The notes under the pieces were generated by a model, which was not told the origin of the DNA, did not search any database, and was given only the letters and a program-made list of their open reading frames with translations. The translations under genes were made by a program, and so were the position numbers. A DNA stretch of 64,000 nt from Acidobacteriales bacterium 59-55 (GTDB taxonomy: Bacteria; Acidobacteriota; Terriglobia; Terriglobales; Acidobacteriaceae): assembly GCA_001897435.1 (NCBI GenBank), contig MKSV01000008.1, forward strand, positions 1-64,000, read 5' to 3'. Position 1 is the stretch's first letter; each line of letters opens with the position of its first letter. Positions 1-7,783 of the stretch are shown here, in pieces.

Positions 1-66
1 GCCCCTGCACCCCCATCCCGGCTTCCAGAAACGGAATCAAACATATAGAGAAAATCGCTTAGATAA

Positions 67-459
67 TGGCTGGATCTCGGAAACAACGCGGCCAGCGGCC
101 AATATATCCTGGGCCAGCCCCTCAATGACCGCAATCGACGCAAACTATCTAGGCTCCGCACCGTGGTCGAGTTGTACCCGGAGATTGCATCACCCTGGGC
201 CGGAGAAGATCCTCTTCCAAGCTGTAGCGCTCTCGAGGCTCTCCAGCGGCAGGAACCCTACACCAATCAGGTCCTGGCGGCCAGCGCGTTGGCGATGCTG
301 GCGCGGCTCTTCCGATATGGGACGATCGGGCACCACGGGGCCTTTTACAATGCAGAGACCGGACGCATGCATGTCATGCCGGTCGATCCTGAATTGCGGA
401 GACGCACGCAGCGCCGTTCGCGTGGATTATTAAAGAAATTCCAACCCGAGGCAGCGTAA
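67..459 (+). pseudogene. PRTRC system ThiF family protein, C-terminal part (5' end not intact in this window)
   Basis: Frame from 67 reads WLDLGNNAASGQYILGQPLNDRNRRKLSRLRTVVELYPEIA...CSALEALQRQEPYTNQVLAASALAMLARLFRYGTIGHHGAFYNAETGRMHVMPVDP, which I recognise as the C-terminal half of PRTRC ThiF. In-frame stops TAG (46-48) and TAA (64-66) lie just upstream. Confidence 0.65.
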
Positions 460-482
460 GGTGATCTCTAAAGGCGGTCACC

Positions 483-773
483 ATGAAGATCAGACTCGAC
501 AAGGCGCGTGCGATCGAAGCGAAAGCGATTGTTGCCCGCGCCTTTCGTAACGGCCCTATCGAAGACCTGCATGCGGGCAAGGTTTGCCCGGTGTGCAGCG
601 CCGATCCAAACTACTCCCGAATCTCCGACGCGGAGATGAAAGCTCTCATGAAAGCCGCAGTGAACCAGATCTATAAGCTGCTCTGGCTGCGTGACCATGA
701 CATCGATGGTTACGCCGAGGCGGTGGGTCACGGTCATCGTTATTCGCGGCACTGGGACGATCCCGATATTTAG
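483..773 (+). CDS. Small conserved hypothetical protein with CPVC motif, PRTRC-linked
   Basis: 96 aa ORF between ThiF C-terminus and PRTRC E, same strand; contains AGKVCPVCSADPNY. Confidence 0.6.
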   Translation: MKIRLDKARAIEAKAIVARAFRNGPIEDLHAGKVCPVCSADPNYSRISDAEMKALMKAAVNQIYKLLWLRDHDIDGYAEAVGHGHRYSRHWDDPDI

Positions 774-818
774 CATCTCGTAGCACCTCTCACATCCCCA
801 ATACAGGAAGGTAGAACC

Positions 819-1382
819 ATGTTCAAGGAACTGGCGCCGCTGCTCCGGCAGCGGCCTGTCGTTTTGCTGCTCAATCCTCTTGAAGGCGATAGCCTTCGTG
901 TTCTCGTCATGCCCAAGAAGTTGAACGACACGGAAGATGCTGCGCTCGCTACACCTGTCAGCGTGACCGGCACTCCCGAGGAACTCGACGAACAGCTACC
1001 GGCGACGCTCTCGCAGTTCGTCGGCGCGCATATCGAGTTAAAGAACACGCTTGAGATCGCGAAGGAAGAGATGGCTGCGGCGGCAAAGACGGCAAGGGCA
1101 AAGAACAACTCCAAGACCAGCAATACAGCCACGCCTACATCGAAGGCGGCTGACAAGGTGTCTGCGAATGCTGCCTCAAAGCCTGCCGAGGAAAAGAAGC
1201 CCGCTCCCGCAATGACGGCCAACCTCTTCAACTTCGATGAGAGTCCGGCACCTGCCGATGCTCCGAAACCGGCGGAAATTCAGGCTCCGCCAGATGGCAA
1301 AGCGACGGATGAAGAGAGTGAGATCCTCGCCGAGATTGACGAGAGCGACCAGCAAAGTACCGCTGTCGAGGATGCGGCGTAA
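819..1382 (+). CDS. PRTRC system protein E
   Basis: 187 aa; MFKELAPLLRQRPVVLLLNPLEGDSLRVLVMPKKLNDTEDAALATPVSVTGTPEELDEQLPATLSQFVGAH matches the PRTRC E N-terminal pattern; low-complexity acidic/Ala-Pro tail. Confidence 0.75.
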   Translation: MFKELAPLLRQRPVVLLLNPLEGDSLRVLVMPKKLNDTEDAALATPVSVTGTPEELDEQLPATLSQFVGAHIELKNTLEIAKEEMAAAAKTARAKNNSKTSNTATPTSKAADKVSANAASKPAEEKKPAPAMTANLFNFDESPAPADAPKPAEIQAPPDGKATDEESEILAEIDESDQQSTAVEDAA

Positions 1383-1484
1383 GCAACAAATGCACGGGTG
1401 GAGCGCTGTCAGATCCACCTCTGTGCGGTGTGGAGTTTACTCCTCGAAAACACTTCAGACAGCACTTCCAGCGGAGGTCTTCCC

Positions 1485-2321
1485 ATGCGCCTTGCATCGC
1501 GTTCCCCGGAAGGCCTCCCGGAGCTTGATATCAACCGGTTTGTGCTTAAACACGGCCGCATGCCATTTCTGAGCGATCCTGTTCCACCATGGCATTATCG
1601 CGGATGGCTCCTCTTTCAGGTACAGATGGCCGATAACCACCCAGGTGCAACCGGCCGCTGGGATCATTACCTGCGCACCTTAGAGGCCGGCCATCTGCTT
1701 GATGAACCTATCCCTCAGGTGCAATTTGCAGCAACTCCTTCGCCTGCGGGGGTGAAGATGCTCCAAAAGTGTGTCGATCTCCTCGCCTATCGAGAGTCCC
1801 ACTGGTCCGCCTTCGAGTCTCTCGTCCAATGGCTTGCGTGGGGACTGGCCGTGTCGAGGCGGACACCTCAACTGGAAGAGGCAAGCTCCGAGGCTCTTTA
1901 TTGCAGCTTCAACTTTGAACAGTTGCTCCTCGAACCTCATGACTACCTGGGACATTTGCTCTCCGAACGGAGAGGCAAAGGCTGGAATCCTCACGCCTAT
2001 TATCCGACTCCACACGCCGTCTGTGAGTTGATGGCGCAGATAACGTTCGACAAAAGTGATAGTAGTGAGCGCGTCCAAAACGGGAGTGACGATCCACGGC
2101 TCCAACTGATCGGTGAACCTGCAGCAGGGACTGGCCGGATGCTCTTGCATGCCAGTAACTTCTCCTATCGACTGTACGGCATGGATATTGATCCGCTGGC
2201 TGTAACGATTTGTCTCTGCAACGGTGCTTTCTACGCGCCTTGGCTTGCGTTTCCTTTTCCAGACTCAGTTCTTGGAAATGGCTCGCATCCGGAAGAGGAG
2301 CGACCAGACAAGGCAGCGTAA
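1485..2321 (+). CDS. N6-type DNA methyltransferase-like protein (motif I present, no NPPY/F seen)
   Basis: ATG at 1485 with GGAGG at 1473-1477; YYPTPHAVCELMAQI then GEPAAGTGRMLLHASN and YGMDIDPLAVTICLCNGAFY as in N-6 methylase SAM-binding folds. Confidence 0.65.
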   Translation: MRLASRSPEGLPELDINRFVLKHGRMPFLSDPVPPWHYRGWLLFQVQMADNHPGATGRWDHYLRTLEAGHLLDEPIPQVQFAATPSPAGVKMLQKCVDLLAYRESHWSAFESLVQWLAWGLAVSRRTPQLEEASSEALYCSFNFEQLLLEPHDYLGHLLSERRGKGWNPHAYYPTPHAVCELMAQITFDKSDSSERVQNGSDDPRLQLIGEPAAGTGRMLLHASNFSYRLYGMDIDPLAVTICLCNGAFYAPWLAFPFPDSVLGNGSHPEEERPDKAA

Positions 2322-2629
2322 TGCCAACGAAGCAGGCTCTGCGTGCGCCCGTCTCATTCATGCTTCGCTCTTCCAATGACACACGTTTTGAATGCTGGGG
2401 GATAAGCCAGCAATACTTTATCCCGGAAAGCAGGACCATTGTGCTCAAGCAGCGTATGCAGAGATCTCGCGGGATTTTCATGGGGCTGGAACCTTTGATC
2501 GGCAACACTATCTGGAGTGGCGTAGCCTGGGTCGCGGTAGACCGTCATCTGTATGGTTTCCTGGCTGCGATCGTAGTGTTCAAGATTCTCAATGAACTGA
2601 CCTTGATCCAATATCAACAAAGCTCATAA
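2321..2629 (+). CDS. Hypothetical protein, C-terminal hydrophobic segment
   Basis: TAATG overlap with the stop of the preceding gene; 102 aa ending GFLAAIVVFKILNELTLIQYQQSS. Confidence 0.4.
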   Translation: MPTKQALRAPVSFMLRSSNDTRFECWGISQQYFIPESRTIVLKQRMQRSRGIFMGLEPLIGNTIWSGVAWVAVDRHLYGFLAAIVVFKILNELTLIQYQQSS

Positions 2630-2722
2630 ATGCCTCTTGCTGATGTAAGGGGCGAGGACAGCTTTCGCCTGCGACACTGCATTCTGCCTGCCGGTTGCCG
2701 ATCATAAATATCGCCGCTACGC

Positions 2723-2755
2723 CCCTGAGGCCCAAAAGCTTCAGGGTTTTTCTTT
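2723..2755 (+). terminator. Intrinsic terminator-like hairpin immediately upstream of an SD
   Basis: CCCTGAGGC-CCAAAA-GCTTCAGGG (8/9 bp paired) followed by TTTTTCTTT. Confidence 0.7.
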
Positions 2756-2768
2756 GCAGGAGGAAACT

Positions 2769-3386
2769 ATGGGCTGGCTTTACATGAGCTCTATGAAGGG
2801 GCATGCGACCCCAAAACAATATCTCGACCACCAACTCACTTACGAGGGCGAGTTTTTCGTGCAGAAGGTCTTAGACTCAGCGGTCGTCTGTATGAGGAGA
2901 TACTATGCCGCTGTCGAAAAGGTGGAGAAGGATACGGGGGCAAGATGTGTCGTATGCGTCATCTGCCTCGTCAACTTCAATCCCCGCAATAAAGAGGGAA
3001 TGATCTTTGGATACAAGGACGCCGACGAGACGATGGGGGTATGCCAGACAGACTGTCCCGCGCGCATTCTCGATCTGTTGACAGAAACCGAATCCCAATC
3101 GGCGCTCGAATGGCGTGCGGAGTGCCGGCGGCGTCTCGCCAAAGTGCTCCCAAAGGCCGGACAGACGATCGTTCTGAAGGAGCGGATGCGATTCAAAGAC
3201 GGCAGCTCCCAGTCGAAATTCAAAGTACTGGAACGAAAGGTTCGAGGACGAAAGAGGTTGGTCTTCCACGGGGAACGAGGCGGTTATTACCGGCTCGGCA
3301 ACCTGAGAGACCTCGATTTCACCATTGAACCAACCCCAGTTTGTCCATCTCAATCCGAGATCGCTGAGACCCTCCCGTTGTTTTAG
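2769..3386 (+). CDS. Hypothetical protein, DUF6927-like
   Basis: SD AGGAGGAAACT then ATG at 2769; MGWLYMSSMKGHATPKQYLDHQLTYEGEF start resembles DUF6927-type proteins. Confidence 0.55.
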   Translation: MGWLYMSSMKGHATPKQYLDHQLTYEGEFFVQKVLDSAVVCMRRYYAAVEKVEKDTGARCVVCVICLVNFNPRNKEGMIFGYKDADETMGVCQTDCPARILDLLTETESQSALEWRAECRRRLAKVLPKAGQTIVLKERMRFKDGSSQSKFKVLERKVRGRKRLVFHGERGGYYRLGNLRDLDFTIEPTPVCPSQSEIAETLPLF

Positions 3387-3489
3387 CGGATTACACCGGC
3401 TCGCAGCTTCGCCAATAAGCGACCGCCTGGATGGGTCCCTCTAACCCGGTATCATTCTTCACCCTCCTCATCGAAAGGAAACCACTTCT

Positions 3490-4644
3490 ATGGCTTCTTC
3501 CAAGACAATTACCGATGCACCAGCAATGGAGTTCAGCGCGGACCGCGATACGATGCTTGCAGAGGTCACGGCTGCCGCGCGCGTGAGCGAAAGTAAGAGC
3601 ACGCAACCCATTCTCACCCACCTTCTTCTCGATGCGAGCGGAACCGGAGCCGTTACGATTACCGGCACCGATCTCAACCGGACGATCCGGACAGAGTGCC
3701 CCGCGCAGGTCACCACCGCCGGGACCGTGGCTGTGCCGTCACAGAAGTTTCTGAGCTATCTGAAACTTCTTCCATCGGGTCCAGTTCATCTCAAAGGGCT
3801 TGCGAACGACCATGTTCAAGTTCATGCCGGCAAATCCAAGACCCGCATGGCGAGCCGCGCAGCCTCCGGATTTCCAACCATCTCCACACCGCCTGCCAAT
3901 TCTGTACAGCTAAGCAGCCGAGTTCTGAGGACGCTGATCCGCCAGAGCATCTTTGCCGTGGCGACCGCGGACGACCGTCACCTTCTCAAGGCCGCCTTAT
4001 TGCTACTGCGCCCTGACCGGGCAGGCATGGTTGCGACGGACGGACATCGCCTGTCCTTCGTCGTTGTCCCCGATGATGGCATAGCGGTTCAGGGCGTGCA
4101 GAAGTCGCTTCTTCCTCGAGAGTGCCTCACCGATCTGCTCTCCTTGCTGTCCTCAACCAAGGAGGAAGCGGTGTACTTCAGCGAAGACGATGCAACCCTC
4201 TACTTCCAGATTGGGCCAAGGCTGTTGAGCGTACGCAAGCTTGTTGGACGTTTTCCGGACTATGAAGCCATCTTGCCGAAGGGTATGCCTAACTCGATGG
4301 TGCTCCGTTCCGCCGAACTGATGAGCTCGATTCAACGTGTGCTGGAATTTTCGGACGAGCGTTCTAATGGAGTGAAGTTCCATCTGGCTGACAACACGCT
4401 CAAGATCAGCTCTTCCGCTCCAGATCGCGGCGAATCAGAGGAGACGCTGGCCGTCAGTTATAGTGCCGAGCCCATCACTATCGGATTCAACGGCAACTAT
4501 CTGGTCGAGTTTCTGCGCACCATTGGGGACAAAGGGTCTATGCGATTGTCCCTCAAAGACTCGATCTCGGCAGGCTTGCTTGTGCCCGAGAATTTGAGTG
4601 GAGAGTTCCAGCAACAGTATGTCGTCATGCCGATGCGCATCTGA
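3490..4644 (+). CDS. dnaN: DNA polymerase III beta subunit (sliding clamp), accessory copy
   Basis: 384 aa with three-domain clamp pattern; PILTHLLLDASGTGAVTITGTDLNRTIRT, ATDGHRLSFVVVP, and C-terminal QQQYVVMPMRI. Confidence 0.9.
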   Translation: MASSKTITDAPAMEFSADRDTMLAEVTAAARVSESKSTQPILTHLLLDASGTGAVTITGTDLNRTIRTECPAQVTTAGTVAVPSQKFLSYLKLLPSGPVHLKGLANDHVQVHAGKSKTRMASRAASGFPTISTPPANSVQLSSRVLRTLIRQSIFAVATADDRHLLKAALLLLRPDRAGMVATDGHRLSFVVVPDDGIAVQGVQKSLLPRECLTDLLSLLSSTKEEAVYFSEDDATLYFQIGPRLLSVRKLVGRFPDYEAILPKGMPNSMVLRSAELMSSIQRVLEFSDERSNGVKFHLADNTLKISSSAPDRGESEETLAVSYSAEPITIGFNGNYLVEFLRTIGDKGSMRLSLKDSISAGLLVPENLSGEFQQQYVVMPMRI

Positions 4645-4764
4645 GATCCGCATCGGTGTGACACTTCCAGAAGTTAGGTAGAGCGCACCCGGCTTTCCAA
4701 CATTCGGAGCCCCTGCAAAGCGACTCGAATTTATCTCCATTGTCATGAGGAGAGATAGAAAACT

Positions 4765-5064
4765 ATGTCAAAAACGAAGCCTCATCCAAAGATCCGTTAC
4801 GATGGGAACGCGGCCCAGACGTCCGAGGCAGCTTCCAAACATCTTCGCATTGTCCTCGACTTCAGCCTTGATCTCACGCTGCTTCGAAAACAGAAACGTG
4901 CGCTGATCGGGATATACGAAGGAGCGACGGTCAGCTATGAACAGGAAGACGCAGCGGAAGGGCTGCTCAATCTCATCGACTTCATCCAGGATTCGATCCT
5001 CGAACAAGGACTCGCGACGGAAGAGCAAGTCTTTCCTCGGCTAAGCAAGCAATCTGCGTCGTGA
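4765..5064 (+). CDS. Hypothetical protein
   Basis: 99 aa ORF with GAGGAGAG upstream, co-directional with dnaN block. Confidence 0.5.
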   Translation: MSKTKPHPKIRYDGNAAQTSEAASKHLRIVLDFSLDLTLLRKQKRALIGIYEGATVSYEQEDAAEGLLNLIDFIQDSILEQGLATEEQVFPRLSKQSAS

Positions 5065-5158
5065 AATGAAGGAGTGACATAAATTCTTATAGGCACTATG
5101 AGTTGCTTTCCTCCATTTTACGAACGTACTTTTCAGGCAAGTTAGAGATCACCAGTTT

Positions 5159-5332
5159 TCAACGCGATACACGCTTCTTTGCCTGAGAACGCTTTGCATC
5201 AGTCTTGGCGGGCGTTCCTAATCCTTCAAGAAGCTTGCTGGGACTAACGTCGAAGACGCTAGCAACTCGCAATAAGGAAGGAAGCGACATTCCGCGGTTG
5301 CCTTTTTCAAAGGCTTGCCAATGGTTCGTCTT
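5159..5332 (-). pseudogene. XRE-family HTH regulator, C-terminal relic
   Basis: Minus frame reads KTNHWQAFEKGNRGMSLPSLLRVASVFDVSPSKLLEGLGTPAKTDAKRSQAKKRVSR*; second half of an XRE HTH, no N-terminal half and no start. Confidence 0.6.
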
Positions 5333-5339
5333 CTAGTCA

Positions 5340-6482
5340 TCAAACCACCGACTCCATCAGCGGCTTAAACATTGAAAGAAACGCCGACTCGGGCACCATT
5401 CGCATCACCGAGTCGCGCACCCCGGTAACAATCGGATTGCGCGGACGAATCATCCACATCAGTTGCCGCGATTGTCGCTGAACTCGGTCTACCCTCGTTC
5501 TTCGCCTCTGCTCATATCGGCGCAGAGCATCCGGAATGCGTCCCGAAGGTGCACGCGAAAGCTCGTCTGCCAGAACATACGCCGACTCGATGGCCATCGA
5601 CGCTCCTACCCCGGCCGAGGGCAGAAGCGCATGTGCTGCATCGCCCACCAGCGCAACCCGTCCGTTTGTCCAGCGAGACATGCGCAGATCCAGAAAGTCA
5701 TCGTGCCAGATCGTCGGATCGGTGCTCGAATTAAGTGCCGCCCTTGCCCACTCCGGAAAGCCGGCAAACATCGCCTCCAGCCGTCCGCGTCGCGTCGCGG
5801 CATCATCAGGTGCGGAGCGTGGAGCGCTCGCCGCGGCAAAGCAGCATGGTCTCTCTCGTGAAGGATAGAAACCCATAAACCGCCCCGGCCCGTAGATCTC
5901 GCGTGTTTCGCTGCCGATATCGATGCCCGTCCAGAACGCCCATCCGGTAACGCCGTGATACGTGAGCGGCACCTCTCCGAACGCCAGCCGCCGTGTCTCC
6001 GACCGCAATCCGTCTGCTCCAATCACCGCATCGTACTCCGCAGTTGTGCCATCGTTGAACGTCACGGCGACACTCTGCTCAGACTGGCGCAGGCCTGTAA
6101 TGAAGCGGCCAAAATGAATCGGACTCGCTACAGCTTTACGCAGCACATCGATCAGTTCTGCGCGGCCCAGATAAAAATTGTCGCCATACTGCGCAGAGAA
6201 CTCTCCGAACTTCGCCTGAATCAGGGCGCTCCCATTTGGACGAGCCGCATAGTACATCCCCGGTCGAACACCGATGCGCTCCAGCTCCGAGCGAAGGCCA
6301 AGACTGTTCAGCACATTCAGTCCCGCAGGCCATATTCCAAGGACATAACCAACGCCGCCGTAGTTCTTCGCTCGCTCCACAATCTCGGCACGCATTCCGC
6401 GCTGCTCCAGCGTCGCGGCAATCGTCAGGCCCGCAATGCCTCCACCTGCGATAAGTATCTTCAGCTCGTTCCCATAACGCAT
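5340..6482 (-). CDS. FAD-dependent monooxygenase (PHBH/UbiH-like)
   Basis: MRYGNELKILIAGGGIAGLTIAATLEQRGMRAEIVERA (GxGxxG) and GRVALVGDAAHALLPSAGVGASMAIESA (GD motif). Confidence 0.9.
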   Translation of the reverse strand: MRYGNELKILIAGGGIAGLTIAATLEQRGMRAEIVERAKNYGGVGYVLGIWPAGLNVLNSLGLRSELERIGVRPGMYYAARPNGSALIQAKFGEFSAQYGDNFYLGRAELIDVLRKAVASPIHFGRFITGLRQSEQSVAVTFNDGTTAEYDAVIGADGLRSETRRLAFGEVPLTYHGVTGWAFWTGIDIGSETREIYGPGRFMGFYPSRERPCCFAAASAPRSAPDDAATRRGRLEAMFAGFPEWARAALNSSTDPTIWHDDFLDLRMSRWTNGRVALVGDAAHALLPSAGVGASMAIESAYVLADELSRAPSGRIPDALRRYEQRRRTRVDRVQRQSRQLMWMIRPRNPIVTGVRDSVMRMVPESAFLSMFKPLMESVV

Positions 6483-6492
6483 TCCGTCCTCC

Positions 6493-7113
6493 TTATTTCT
6501 TTTTTCCCTGTCCTCTGCGCTTCAGCCCATCGCAGAGCATCTGCGCCGCTTGCGGCCCCAGCGTCTTCCAGTCAACTGTCTTTGGCGAGATCGCCCACAC
6601 TAGCCCCAGTCCTTCGTAGATACCCAATAGCAGCGTCGCCGCCTGCCTCGGGTCTACGCCATCATCGAGTTCTCCATTGCGGATGCCTTCTTCGATCAGC
6701 GGAACAATAATGGCCAGAATTTCGTCGTACATGGTGGCAAGATGCTTGCGCACCTTTCGCTGTCGCAGCGCAACCGCATAAAACTCCAACGCAATCGGCA
6801 TCAGCCGCGACATCGACTCATAGTCGCGCGAGGTCTGCTCGCCCATTGCCGCCAACCGGTCGAGCACGCTGCCTGCGCGTGCCGCTTCCGCGCGCATCGA
6901 CTCGATGTTGCGCCGGAATACACGGTCCAGAAGCGCGGCAATAATGTCGTCCTTCTTTTTGAAGTACCAATAGATGGCGCCCTTGCTCAGCCCCGAGCGC
7001 TCAGCAATATCATCCATGCGCGCTTCATCAAAGCCACGCTCAGCAAACACATCTTCGGCGGTGTTAAGAATCTGGTCTTTGCGCTCAGCGCTTACATCAG
7101 GTCGCGGCGTCAT
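6493..7113 (-). CDS. TetR/AcrR family transcriptional regulator
   Basis: KDQILNTAEDVFAERGFDEARMDDIAERSGLSKGAIYWYFKKKDDIIAAL HTH. Confidence 0.92.
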   Translation of the reverse strand: MTPRPDVSAERKDQILNTAEDVFAERGFDEARMDDIAERSGLSKGAIYWYFKKKDDIIAALLDRVFRRNIESMRAEAARAGSVLDRLAAMGEQTSRDYESMSRLMPIALEFYAVALRQRKVRKHLATMYDEILAIIVPLIEEGIRNGELDDGVDPRQAATLLLGIYEGLGLVWAISPKTVDWKTLGPQAAQMLCDGLKRRGQGKKK

Positions 7114-7129
7114 GCATTAATAATAACAG

Positions 7130-7143
7130 ACTGACCAGTCAGT
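7130..7143. promoter_or_regulatory. Candidate TetR operator (inverted repeat)
   Basis: ACTGAC-CA-GTCAGT, 6-bp perfect arms, 17 bp upstream of the tetR start. Confidence 0.65.
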
Positions 7144-7364
7144 TTACAGTGACAGCAGGGATTTCGACATTTGTTAGTTCTTACTATGTCCGTCGCCGCA
7201 ATTCGTCTTCAGGTCGAAACCCACGCCCTCAAAATGAATGTCTGAGGCTCAAGATGAGTGGGCTTGCCCGGAGCTGTTCTCTAGCATCCGAATCATCCTC
7301 AACCGCATATCATCTTAAAGAGTATGATCGCGGTCGACGCAACCAAATTTCAGGCGGGCAGGGT

Positions 7365-7727
7365 CTACTTGTGCACGACGCTTGAGAACAATATTCCTTC
7401 ACGTAGTTCCAATACATGGTTTATCAGGTTCGAGAACCACTCCCATTGGCGAGTAGCCGCAGTCAATTGCATGCGCCCTGGCTTTGTGATTTCGTAAAAT
7501 TTCGCCTTTCGGTTGTTTTCGGAGGTCCCCCACTCTGATTGAATCCAACCACGCCTCTTAAGACGAATCAGCGAAGCATGTATTGTTCCTTGATTCAGTT
7601 GCAGCTCATTGCTGCTTATTTTCTCAATAGAGCGAGCAACCCCGAACCCGTGTTGACGCCCTCCCGCAAGAAATACCTGCAATACCACCAGATCCAGGGT
7701 TCCGGGAATCAGGGTGCGTTTGGCCAT
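7365..7727 (-). CDS. PadR family transcriptional regulator
   Basis: MAKRTLIPGTLDLVVLQVFLAGGRQHGFGVARSIEKIS...LNQGTIHASLIRLKRRGWIQSEWGTSENNRKAKFYEIT. Confidence 0.88.
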   Translation of the reverse strand: MAKRTLIPGTLDLVVLQVFLAGGRQHGFGVARSIEKISSNELQLNQGTIHASLIRLKRRGWIQSEWGTSENNRKAKFYEITKPGRMQLTAATRQWEWFSNLINHVLELREGILFSSVVHK

Positions 7728-7783
7728 ATCCGATTTAGATAAACGCGTTTCCATCTAGTCCATCAGAGGTATTTACGTGCGAT

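Noticed and set aside
770-1231. Minus-strand 153-aa ORF opposite PRTRC E
   Set aside because: Antisense to a recognised gene; Ala/Ser-rich shadow translation with no motif.
1680-2508. Minus-strand ORFs (156 and 199 aa) over the methyltransferase-like gene
   Set aside because: Shadow ORFs; the plus strand has SD, motif I and co-directional neighbours.
4729-4764. Possible anti-SD hairpin (ATCTCC...GGAGAGAT) before the 99-aa hypothetical
   Set aside because: Short and imperfect; likely chance without conservation data.
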